A stretch of DNA of 64,000 nucleotides from Gnomoniopsis sp. IMI 355080. Taxonomy: Eukaryota > Ascomycota > Sordariomycetes > Diaporthales > Gnomoniaceae. This document shows positions 23,101 to 33,022 of this stretch, piece after piece. The notes under the pieces are model-generated. The model was given only the letters and a program-made list of their open reading frames with translations. It searched no databases and was not told the origin of the DNA. Where the stretch lies: positions 1-64,000 of the forward strand of contig JAPEVC010000132.1 of assembly GCA_027946555.1 (NCBI GenBank), given 5' to 3'. Each line of letters opens with the position of its first letter. The first letter of the stretch is position 1. A program made the translations under genes and the position numbers.

Positions 23101-23439
23101 ATTCAGAAGATGCTACAAGAGTCTGTCATCGAGGCTAATGCTTCTGACTCGGGAATCGCTGCGCACTTGAAGAAGCTGCGAGAAAATACTCTACCGACCG
23201 AGGAGGAACTGAAGGCTTGGCCACCGGAGCCAACTATGGAGGAGAAGGAGAAATTGCGGGAAAAGGCCCGTCGCTTGCTTATCCAAAGCGGCGTTCCTGC
23301 TGCGTTGACTGGCGTCATGGGACAGAATGCTACAAATGAGGCATTGGGCCGGATATTCGACTGTCTTCAGATCGAAGAGGTCGCCAGAGGCTTAATTTTT
23401 GGAGTCATGCTCCAGGCTGTTAGGGTCATTACGCATTGA
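20140..23439 (+). CDS. PXA-PX-Nexin_C sorting nexin (Mdm1/SNX13-14-25 type, no RGS)
   Basis: A single uninterrupted exon encodes 1099 aa. After a polar N-terminus there is a hydrophobic pair of segments (about residues 92-127), likely a membrane hairpin. A PXA domain follows (about 185-365, including RDYVKWWYSPIVPND). A long disordered Ser-rich linker then precedes a PX domain (about 588-705) with the WDYLIQIEPG, RQYADFEKLH and LPNFKVHTRESLRGELERY blocks. The C-terminal Nexin_C domain lies at about 940-1085. This order matches ER-anchored sorting nexins such as yeast Mdm1, which tether the ER to vacuole or lipid droplets. I see no RGS domain between PXA and PX. The long linker has many SP/TP sites, consistent with phosphoregulation, which is inference. 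Confidence 0.9.
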   Translation: MTAQDAQSPHPTGDDMPTDHKIESLCDSSATPDEASTVLQTGANYTEPKRPIENDLHRNPTPSSPSVSSKPSRPDDDVVTKIFRFLSTASPGTLGGIAVGLAAVTYFILGQLGLLLIGALGGVAAYMHWEATNPEFARAVRGERSTDIVTRLLGERNTLTDVEESNKAVEEKEEQYLAQSFADFQPETRDALNAFVDAIIRDYVKWWYSPIVPNDRSFPFACRKVMTSFLVSIGNHLGKKRPADSFLDFLTNASSMVIVFFSELSAAFADLPPDSKLSAADAVYNYLASHPESNLSHLLNQRHQASKFKAVAEDLLGFLEQPTYDCDPARTFLREIMAGVNLEMSLQTFSKAEWINGWIVYLLEAGEPDFSQAIDVGMQTGPDANSTVFADLDGNVGNIGLTKGNRNAPDMEKSRRKDSGQIHKRVLSKADEEMENAMEEMKRMNQMILEEKTRHSGDSNRPKSFVEAQAPERLSNDSHVNTSGLVVDTKSASKDAPRTPGAPSSDYAGMLSPEKNPWSEDRLSSEAGRDSFTSLTTESPEAKPSPQPQHTHNGSFTKFEQLVPPSQDDSELTDTDGKNAPLTLHNAKVTIYDDSTNDKNRIRAKPTWDYLIQIEPGSSQYSGWMIARQYADFEKLHEVLRRIATVSGITAFTEQHKDLPNFKVHTRESLRGELERYVRDACWYKALSESEGMKRFLDKDQGHTRQESKSGFQAMESFGSFGKNVFGALANAPKGVAEGGKVFAGGVTGVFGNMGLSRKTTATSLSEINGNAKRLSVSTPPRVDSTVSLSGSRKARDSMDSQRSSIVSVQPGKTPPMERRPSVQMAGEQEVESRQSRSDQWERPMPSPRDSTVNSRASSLAALRSPIRSPSTLSLDALKLPPPPDAMPDDWSSLDSPKMTRSLENPTSSRTSMDIDQLSKKGGISPTSKPKRQFSKITEQETRVAVELVFAIINELYTLSSAWSFRRSLLAAAKSFLLRPGNPSLLSIQKMLQESVIEANASDSGIAAHLKKLRENTLPTEEELKAWPPEPTMEEKEKLREKARRLLIQSGVPAALTGVMGQNATNEALGRIFDCLQIEEVARGLIFGVMLQAVRVITH

Positions 23440-25572
23440 TCGTGGACCAAGATCGCAAACGGGGAGGTGCAATGATGATACGATAACGACCTCAAGACGC
23501 AACGGAGACAACAGAGTCCGGACAGCTACATAAGCGTGTCGGATCTTACACAAGGCCTCTATTAGACGGTGGATGGCCAGAGGACTAGGCGGCATTGTGG
23601 TGCTGTGTACTTGTAGCCGACTGGATCGGGAGCCAACCAGACAGAAACCAGATTTCTGCCCGAGAGCAACAGCATCGAGTTTATATCATACAGATAAATA
23701 CATAATAGACAGTGTCCTGTGGGACTTTTCTGTTGATTTGCTTCTTAGCGACAGTTCTGATGATAGCATTAGTGGCTGTCGAAGCATCGCCGACAGATCT
23801 TCGAACGAGCAATTCCATGGCCCTCTCCACAGCTCTGGAGCATGAACAAGATTGCAAAGCGGCATTGCAATCGCTGAATGACTGCGATCAGTTCTATCTT
23901 CGAGCTACAGCGGATTGGCTTATAGATAACCGGCGATATTTGAGCGTGGAGAATGTCAGATATGGATCGGATTTGACTCGGAGAGATTCTACATGACAAG
24001 TGGTCGTCATGAACCTCGAACTTGGCAGTGGAGCCCAGAAGAATTGCGGGTTCATACTAAGCATTGATGTCCATCTGTATCTCAGCGCGGAGGTCGGTAC
24101 GCCACTCACAAAGAGATACATTTCCACACCACTGTTAGAGATGCTCCACCGTGTCACCACGGTCCACTCCCCACGGTCCTCTCATCACGATCCTCTACCT
24201 TGAATTTGGAGTTTGTGGACTATTGTGCAAACCTCAACGATAGGAGCTGCTCGAAGATTCGCAGTCACTACCCGCCCGCCACCTTATCACCCCACAAGAC
24301 GGAAAAGGCCGCCATCAGGCTGCAAGGCTGTGAGGCAAACGCGGCACCAGCTACCAGCCGTGTCCCCCCCCCCCTCTCATTCTCCCCAAACATGAATACC
24401 AGGTTTTGGACTAAAGAGTGTTAGGGATAGTTGAGTCGACGTCTTCCGGTACTCCGGTACTCTGCAAGGCGCTGCGGCTTGGCACGGGAAACACTAGCTG
24501 GATTCACTGATGGGCCGACCGAGCCTGGAACGGGGATAGCATGGACAGGGGCGGCAGCTTATCTGGTGGACCTTTTTACTGTGTAATGCTGTGGGGGTGG
24601 GGTGTCCTGGAACAAGCATTACGACATCCAGCTGAAAGCGTATGCATAGTGGTTTGATTGGGGGATTTCAAGTATACAGGACCAGCGTGAATTCAAAGAG
24701 ACTACCATAGTGACTAGCCTCTGAGCCAGGCCAATCATTCTTTACACCCTGCCCACTTATGCCTCTGCAGGGCCTGGGTTGCATGCCAGGCCTGGTGAGC
24801 AGATGAACGGGAAGGGGTTTGGCAAGGAATTTCCCGTCATGAGACTGAATCGACTCCCCTCGCTAAGCAATAGAAGTTTTCCAGTAAATTCCCTCTATTT
24901 AGCGTCGTCGCCGCGTGCGTCGTGACCAGGTTCTGGGCTGCTTGATCTGTAGACAAGCGTTCAACTAGCGGGCAGGTCTGCCATGTCCAGTTCGCCCAGG
25001 CGGCTCTAGGCGGGTGGCCAAGGAAGCTTGGATGTACTTGTCTTTGCCGGATATAGGATTTCGACGGGCTAGGCGGCGAATCTTATCCCTTGTGATGACC
25101 GCAGTATCGCAACTTCATACTGAGTACAAAGTATTGCAAATTTTTGCCTCCGCCCCTGGCAAGATCAGCCAGGGCCCTCGACACTAATCACAACGCCGTG
25201 CATGGTAAGCATTATATCTCGGCCTAATCCACCGTCTCGGAGCCACCAAAGAATAAGTCCCGGTACATAGTCCTTGTCCGGATCAGCTCCGATCTTGATT
25301 AATATACGGGCTGTCCGCCCTCTTCTTTCGCGTCCGAGCCGAAAATTTGATTTCCCCCCCTTCTCACCTGATTGACTCGAGAGTTTCTAACAAGCAGTTT
25401 CGCCTCCGAAGCTGCTCGCTCTTCTCACAAAAGTCACCCAAGAGAAACAACGTGGTTGACTCGGCTTGCTTATCGTGCCCCGCGCGTCTTTTCAAAAGAA
25501 CCTCGCCATTTGCCAGAATCCTTATCTGCGAAAGGAGCGCGCTGCGTCAACGAGCACGCGACACAAGCCACC
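23440..25572. other. 2.1-kb intergenic region
   Basis: No gene was found between the sorting nexin stop and the permease start. Short open frames at 23.6-24.4 kb lack family resemblance. The region just before the permease ATG (about 25330-25570) is C-rich, and a possible TATA-like TTAATATA lies at about 25298. Confidence 0.5.
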
Positions 25573-27597
25573 ATGGCCGAGACCACGGGGAAAAAGCCAA
25601 TTGAGGCCATAGACGAGCCAAGACCTGCCAGCAATGAAGTTGGACAGACTAGTGACGCCGACATGGCGTTGGCCGCCATGGGTTACAAACCAGTGAGACC
25701 AAATATCCCTTCCAGTTGTCCCGACACCTTTCGAAATGCTGTGTGTTATCTGACCCGCGGCATACAATCAGGTATTCAAACGAGAGTTCGGGCTATGGTC
25801 TGCCTTTAGCTTTGCCCTCAGCATATCTGGGCTGTACGGAACAGTGATGACTACCTATTCCTACCCACTATACGCTGGAGGCGCCCCGTCTGCCGTCTGG
25901 TGTTGGCTTATTGCTGGCATTGGCGCCATGTGCCTTGCTCTGAGTATTTCTGAGGTGGCCTCCGCCTACCCGACTTCTGGTGCGCATTATATGGTGATTG
26001 TGACGTCGATGGTGAAAGAGTCAAAAAGTCTGACATTTGCTGTGAAGGTGCCATGTATTTCACTATCAAGTATCTCGCCCCTGAGAAATACGTGCCCGTC
26101 ATTGCTTGGATTGATGGTATGTAAATCGACACCTTTGCCCGGACCTATCTCCTTTGCCGGACCTTCTCTCTTCCAGTCGCCCGGACTCTTCTTTGCCGGA
26201 TCCCTTGACACTTTTCTCAAAGGTATCGGCGGCCACACCGGCCAGACAAAAAAGTCTTGACTAACGCAACCAAACCCGAAATAGGCTGGCTGAATCTGAT
26301 CGGCCAAATTTGCGGCAGCGCGTCCTCCTCCTACGGAGCGTCGCAGATGCTGCTCGCTGCCGTGTCCATCGGCTCCGACTTCACATACACGCCAACGCAA
26401 GGACACATTATTGGCGTCATGGCTGGCCTGTCCATCATGCACGCCTGTGTCAACTGTCTCAACACAGCGTGGCTGGCTAAGATCGCGAGGACCTATGCGG
26501 TGATTCACATTATCGTGCTGTTCGCGTGCTGTATCACTCTCCTTGTCATGCAGAAGAATAAGAACACGGCAAGCTACGTTTTCACCGAGGTCCAGCCCGA
26601 CTCTGGCTGGTCGCCTCCGGGATTCAGCTTCTTGTTCGGTTTCCTGTCTGTCGCCTGGACGATGACCGATTACGATGCTGCGGCTCACATTGCTGAAGAA
26701 ACCAAGAACCCTGCTGTGACAGTTCCAACTGCCATTTCAACCGCTCTTGGCTTCACCTATGTTGTCGGGTGGCTGTTCAACATCGTTCTGGCTTTCTGCA
26801 TGGGCCCTCTTGACCTGACCTCCGACGACCCATCCCGGAATATCCTCGCCAGCACAATCGAGCAGCCCGTCGTGCAAATCTACTACAATGTGATGGGCAA
26901 GGGACCCTCCATCTTCTTCGCCGTGGCCGCCTTCATTATCATGAACTTTGTGTGCATTACCGCTCTCCAAGCCGGCTCCCGAACCATTTGGGCCTTTTCC
27001 CGCGACGAGATGCTGCCCGGTAGCAGGATCTGGTACAAGATCTGGAGCAAGACCGATACTCCCGTCCTCGCTGTGTGGCTGTATACGTTGATCTGCATTT
27101 TGATCAACCTCATCGGTCTGGGAAGCTACATTACGATCGCCGCTATTTTCAATCTGTGTGCCATCGCGCTCGACTGGTCATACTGCATCCCGATTTTGTG
27201 CAAGCTGTTTTTCAACAAGTTCGAACCCGGCCCTTGGCACCTGGGCCCGGCTAGCAAGTTCGTCAACATGTACGCATGCTGTTGGACAGCATTTGTCTCG
27301 GTCATTTTCTTCTTTCCCACGACCATGCCTGTGGCGGCTGATACTGTAAGCCCCCTTCCAACATTTCGATGCTGCTTTCTTGAAAAATTCCTGGCTGACC
27401 CTTCATGTGCCTAGATGAACTACGCCATTGTAATCATGGCTGCTGTGTTTGTCTTGTCTTTGTCGTACTGGTTCATTGCTGGCCACAAGTCCTACACAGG
27501 ACCCCGGACGCACGCGCACGTTGTGGATGGGGAGATCATCAAGGACCACAGCGACTCAGACGCGAACGACAGGGAGAAAGCTATTACTGTCGGATGA
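25573..27597 (+). CDS. Amino acid/GABA/choline-type permease (APC superfamily)
   Basis: The five exons are 25573-25692, 25772-25979, 26048-26116, 26285-27345 and 27415-27597. All are in phase and encode 546 aa. The cytosolic N-terminus leads to VFKREFGLWSAFSFALSISG, the first helix typical of the fungal GABA/choline permease branch (Uga4, Hnm1). Then come AYPTSGAMYFTIKYLAP (created by the GTGCGC-donor intron), DGWLNLIGQICG, and the HIAEETKNPAVTVP loop that is a hallmark of the family. About twelve helices are visible. Introns are 79, 68, 168 and 69 nt. The short soluble C-terminus has acidic and Lys residues that could take ubiquitin, which is inference. The transported substrate is not resolvable from sequence. 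Confidence 0.88.
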
Positions 27598-28148
27598 TAT
27601 GTTTACATAGCTGAATTGTTGGTTACGCTTGACTTGGGGGAGCATCGATTTGAATAGGTGTGGTAAATATGATTAATCGAATATGCTTACCAATATTTTG
27701 GCATTAGATGTGTAAAAAATCTTTCTTTCGTGGCGCAAATTGCAAGCACCGTGGAATATTGAATCGCTGCTCGTTTGAATACCATCATCGCCCCAATCCA
27801 ACATTCCCAGTGGCTTTCAGAGTTGCATGGCCAGTGTATGTATGGTCGGCCACTGGTCCAGTGGAGGCACATCGATGCTAGCATCCAGGGTTGCCGAGAG
27901 CCCAACACGCCAGTTGAAGGAACCGAGACGTCTTGCTTGAACCGACTGGGTTTGAGCTACGCCTTTGCTCGATCTGCAAGTCTGGGGCATCGGTTGACTA
28001 TCAATTTGTTGAACCCTCTCTATCATGACCAGCTTGACTGCGCTATTTGACAGCACAAAACGCGAAATGGAGACTTCAGGTGGATTGGTTATGCATGTAT
28101 GAGGGATGGCCACTAAACTATACTTCCAGAAATACAGGTTCGTGGTCT
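27598..28148. other. Convergent intergenic region
   Basis: This is the 3' spacer between the permease (+) and the decayed secreted-protein gene (-). No coding sequence was supported. Confidence 0.45.
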
Positions 28149-29393
28149 CTAGCTTTCATGCTGACCTCTCTCATCAACGTCCTCAGGCGCCTGCTGACAC
28201 TTCCCCGAGCCCCAACCAGAACAATCCCCGCCAGGATAGTACTGATCTCCCTTGCAATGCTCATCAATTGCACATATTGCCGGAAACCGGTAATCCTCCC
28301 TTTGAAAAGCAGAAACCTTGAAGACCAGCAGGCCGTGCATCCCTCGCATGGTTTGGTAATGATTGCTCCACACGGAGCTGAAGGTTTCACATACCATCGC
28401 AACTGGAACATTGGCCCTTCGCAATTCGAAGGCAACAAACATGGTGCAAACTGCGAAGGCCTCGTCCAGGAATGGCCCTCCGTTGGGCCTGGGGGCTTCG
28501 GAATTGCGCTGCGTCAACTGATCACAAATCGACGCGCACGTGGAGACGTTGTAGCTTTTGGAAGTGGAATTATACTCAAAGACGTCACGGCTGAGCAAGG
28601 TGTCGTAACCTCCGATGGGCTCCAGGGGTACATCAAAAGCCGCATTGTTGTATACATCGAGAGGTCCGACATAACCATCGAAATGGGGCACGCCCGCCTT
28701 TTTATTGTATACATTTGAGCCCGCGATCACCACTTCGAAGTCCACACGGATCTCTCCACGGTTGAGGTGCACCTTTTTGGCGAGTTCTGGCTGCTAGAGA
28801 ACGCACTTGATGTTGTTTGTCGAGACAGGATTGGGACAGCCGAGGTCGCGGTTGGGATCGTATAGAGGGTCACGCTCGAAGTCTATGCCTTGTCAGCCCG
28901 GGCGCCTCGGAAGATTTCTTCACTTGATTTAAAAGAACTGACAGATATTGAACGAGCCACAACGAGGAAGGCCATCACAGAGCTCTGCACACCGAGTGGT
29001 GTTGTATTGCTCCAGGAATTCCAGCCCGAGGTATTCAGCACCCGGCTCGATCGACCCATCGGCGTTCTGCAAAGCTATGGTGTATCCAGTTGGCTCCACT
29101 GCAGTAGTGGAAAGATTCCACAGCGCTCGAGACCTGCGGAATGCTTCCGGTGTGTCCTCTTCAGGTAGTGGCCCGTATCCCTTATCAAGCAATTGGCAAC
29201 TTGAGGGCTCCGAGCCACTACCGCCTCGACTCTGAGTAGGTGTGGGTTTTGCAGAGAGCGTTTGGCGTGGCTGAATTATGTCGCTGGGTGATTGCGAAAC
29301 TTCAGAAGTGCCACCTCGAGATACAGACCCTTGATTGAGCAGACTGGAGGCGGCCAGTGCACTGAGGTAGATTAAACTGAAGAGCGGATGCAT
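28149..29393 (-). pseudogene. Secreted fruit-body-specific / Apple-like Cys-rich protein with in-frame stop
   Basis: Exon 1 (29393-28943) encodes a signal peptide, a Ser/Gly-rich spacer and a Cys-rich block with PTGYTIALQNADGS and CAELCDGLPRCGSFNI. A 60-nt intron (28883-28942) joins it in phase to YFERDPLYDPN, matching the conserved order of the fungal 'fruit-body specific protein a' family. After NIKCVL an in-frame TAG (28794-28796) interrupts the gene, where family members usually have a tryptophan. The same frame then continues, with clear homology (DFEVVIAGSNVYN, GGYDTLLSRDVF, CASICDQLTQR), to a stop at 28149. Without the stop this would be one secreted protein of roughly 400 aa. No splice pair removes the stop, so I call a pseudogene or nonsense allele. 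The last ~50 residues do not match the family and may be misread. Confidence 0.68.
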
Positions 29394-30526
29394 TGTAATG
29401 GATACAAACTACAGGCGGTCTAAGCGCAGCACTGAGTCCTGCCTTGGGTGAGGGTTGAAAGGTTGGTGACTGGATAAGACAGGATAACAAGACAACGACT
29501 GGAGGCTAATCGAGGGAAAACAAACAATAAGTCATACCGATTTCCTGTCTCGAGTACCTCGCTGAGTCGCTCCTTCTATTTGGCAGCATTGATCATCGCG
29601 GCCTTCTTAGTTCGCCCATCGTGACTTCCATCTCCATTCTTTGGTATCTTTCCAACTAATTCTGAATCTGGTAGAATTTCTGAATATAGCAACCTTGGAA
29701 CATAAGTAAGACCTCAAATCGCCCGTTGCGATCAAGACTGACAGTGTGCCCAAGATGTAGAGGAGTATGAATGGATTATTCTCACGAACCAGGAACCTTA
29801 GTATGGATCAGGACTTTCTCTTCGCTCAACGTTGATCGGATTAGGTGTCTTGCGGATCTAGATGTTAGTAGACTAGCGAAATATCAACTTGGTGTGAAGC
29901 ATCGCGCTTCACAAAAGGTGTTGCCTAGATGTACTACTATGGAAGGAGGAGTTCCAACCTATAGGACAAGCCCGGGACCGTACATGATTGGAACTGGCGG
30001 CTCTGCAGTCACTATTATGTTCAATGTAGTATTTTCCAAGAATTTAGCCTCCAGTAAGTGGTGGCATTTGCCGGTGCTTCCAAGGTTATAATTGAGGTGT
30101 GTAGCCGTTGGGCCCTTGAAACTTTAACCTGACATATTTCTACTACTTCATGCTGCATGCCACTTGTGGGAGTGTTGAAATGCATTGGCCAAATGTTGGG
30201 GAGAACGTAACGTTGCCAAAATATACTCCACGTTGTTATGATGCCCGATATCTCGACCCTCCCTGTCTGCATGGGAGTTCCTGCATGTAAGGTCGTTAGT
30301 ATCAGCGACACGGTCATACTTGTGGGTGATAAGGCCCACGCTTTCCGCTTATCCAGATGAGGAGCATGCACCGTGCTGCAACACACCAGGTGACAGTTGA
30401 GACCCTGGTGTCGCCTTCTCCTCACAGGCTCACTTTGATATAAAGAGCGACCTGATGATGAATTAGGTGTCAATCCGCCGTGGAAATCTAGCACTCGCTA
30501 TGATTCCATCACCCTAGGAAATAAAA
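29394..30526. other. Intergenic region
   Basis: About 1.1 kb lies between the divergent secreted-protein gene (-) and sugar transporter (+). No coding sequence was recognised. Confidence 0.5.
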
Positions 30527-32219
30527 ATGGAAATATCAACGATTCCCGTCGACGTCGATGCCGCTGTCGCCGGGCGTGCAGGAGTATTCGCCTGGCTCAA
30601 GAATGCTGGCATCGTGAAATTGAACCTGGTACTCGTTCTCTCTTTGATATCCAGTTATACCACAGGATTTGACTCATCCATGATGAATGGTCTCCAGAGT
30701 CTGGACACGTGGAAGGCCTATTTTGGCAATCCAGATGCTAGCGATCTCGCTTTGTGCGTACTAGGACCACCACGGCAGCGTTCTGGACCTTATATACTAA
30801 CGGCGTTCTAGGTTGAACGCAATACAGAACGTCGGTCAACTTGTTTCCCTACCTTTCTGCGCCTGGGTTTGCGATTATTTTGGTCGCCGAGCAGGACTCT
30901 TGACTGGGGCTTTCATCTTGACTGTTGGAGTCGCACTGCAAGGCGGCGCCCAAAACACTGGCATGTTCATCGCCGCACGAGGTATCCTTGGTTTCGGATT
31001 GGCATTGAATATCACAGCTGCTCCGCTTCTCGTCATGGAGTTAGCCTATCCATCCCAGCGAGCCCCGTTGGTCAGCATCTACAACGGACTCTGGAGCTTG
31101 GGAGCTCTCATTGCGGCTTGGGCGACGTACGGCACCTTTCGGCTAGAGTCAGACTGGGCTTGGAGGATACCGTCATTACTCCAGGCGCTGTCAAGTGTGC
31201 TTCAGCTTGGTCTGTGCTTTTGCATCGAGGAGTCTCCTCGCTGGCTTATGGCACAGGAACTGGAAGAGCCGGCCAGGAGACTTATCGTGAAATATCACGC
31301 TAATGGCGAAGAGTTTGATCCAGTGGTGGCCTTGGAGATGGAGGAAATCCGCACTGCACTGCGTTTGGAGCATGAAGCCACCAGATCTGCATCCTACAGG
31401 TCATTCTTTCGGACACTTGGCAACCGAAAGCGATTTTGGATCATACTTGCCGTCAGCTTTTTCAGTCAGTGGTCAGGAAACGGCCTGATCTCCTACTACC
31501 TGTCGTTGATACTTGACTCCATCGGTTATACAGCACAGTCTACACAAACACTGGTCAATGCTCTACCGACTCTGTGGAACCTGTTCTGGGGTATCGCTTT
31601 TTCTCTGATCGTCAACCGATTCGGCAGAAGAACCTTGTTCTTGGCCTCTACAGCGGGCTGTCTAGTGTGCTACATCATCTGGACCATTCTCGAAGCGAAA
31701 TACGAGATGGCGACCAACCTTTACACTGGACAAGGCGGACCTCCTGGCTTGGCAAAGGCAGTGGTGGCCATCATTTTTATCTACAACATGGTCTTTTCAG
31801 TGGGATGGGGCCCCCTGCAGGTCACCTACGTAGTCGAGATCTTACCTTACCACCTCCGCGCCCGAGGACTGGTTTTATACAACCTATTCGTTGCTTTGGC
31901 TCTCATATTCAACCAGTACGCCAACCCAATAGGCATCGAAAATAGTGGGTGGAAGTACTACATAACGTATGACGTCTGGCTGCTGGTCGAGTTGCTGGTT
32001 GTGTACTTTCTCTTCGTCGAAACCAGCAATTTGAGCCTGGAGGAGACGGCGGCAGTTATTGACGGCGAGGAAATGCAAAACAAGTCGATGGAGAGCGTTA
32101 TTCGGAACACAGAGAAGAACGTGGAGCTAGCTAGGGTCGTGGCGGAGGCAGAGGCAGACGACAGCGAGGCGCCTCAACCCAAATCTTCTGACACTGGGAG
32201 AAGTGCCTTCCACCGATAG
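30527..32219 (+). CDS. Sugar transporter, MFS (lactose-permease-like branch)
   Basis: Exon 1 (30527-30753) and exon 2 (30812-32219) flank a 58-nt intron (GTGCGT...TTCTAG, branch CTAAC), giving 544 aa. Sugar-porter landmarks are present: SSYTTGFDSSMMNGLQ in helix 1, CDYFGRRAG after helix 2, EESPRWLMAQ before the central loop, SQWSGNGLISYYLSLIL in helix 7, NRFGRRTL, and an ETSNLSLEE segment closing the domain. About twelve membrane helices are visible. This combination resembles fungal lactose permease-like transporters, some of which carry lactose, cellobiose or other disaccharides. The exact sugar is not determinable. The C-tail is acidic and Ser/Glu-rich. Confidence 0.9.
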
Positions 32220-33022
32220 GATGACACAGCGCCTATACTCATGACTCGATGTATATCAGAGGCATATCAAAGATCTGGCACTGTTTCGTAGTGCTTAAGT
32301 GGCTTCCGAAGACTGCAGTGTTCAGGTGCGTGACTGCAGGGTTTTGAAGAACATTGATTGTGTTGCGATGGGACTCCGAGGCTGAACCTCAGAGATGACA
32401 GCGCCTTCGCTTCTGTACGACTGAGAGCATTCCTACAACCATCAGCGCTGCGTCTTTTGAGCAACGGGGCTCACCACCCCATGGGCAGAAGTATGCGTGG
32501 GCTGGGGACCTCTCGTCATGGCCTAATTGGACTGGCGGATTGGTTCCAACCTATGACAAAGATAAGCAAATTGTATGAACGGAAGCTGCTATACTCCTCA
32601 TAAAGTCAAGTATCCGGTCATTGTCTAAACAGATCAGATCTAGTAAAAGAGACGAGATGGAATGACTGTGTGCTCCCTTACAGTGTGCCATCCTGCCAGA
32701 CCAAGGGAATTGCGGCGCGCTGTGCATGGCTGGAAAGAAACAGATCTGTATGTCATAGACGCTACATATTAATGCATTGATAAAGTGTAGTACATCCTTG
32801 CCATACATGAGTCATTATAGGGAGATGCTTGATGTCGCTTCTTCCATCTCTAGACGAGAAAAGCAGGGAAGTCAAGGCAAGTCACTCATGTACGGTTCTG
32901 CTTACTAAGAGATTGGCGATTCGACATCTTCGGGCCGCGCCCGGCTGACTAGTGTTTTGTTACTTTGTCTACCTATCTTATTCATACCCAACACCAACCT
33001 TCCAGTCAACAACCGGTGCACA
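32220..33022. other. Intergenic region upstream of Prp6
   Basis: This 0.8-kb spacer holds the 3' end of the sugar transporter and the promoter of the Prp6 gene. Nothing else was recognised. Confidence 0.5.

Noticed and set aside
25347..25604. Upstream open frames overlapping the permease start
   Set aside because: They lack homology; the permease starts at 25573, where MAETTGKK begins in phase with exon 2.
28118..28438. Alternative frame at the end of the secreted-protein gene ending in a hydrophobic helix
   Set aside because: It would need an unsupported splice; the family normally ends near this point, so I left the C-terminus as uncertain without adding a membrane anchor.
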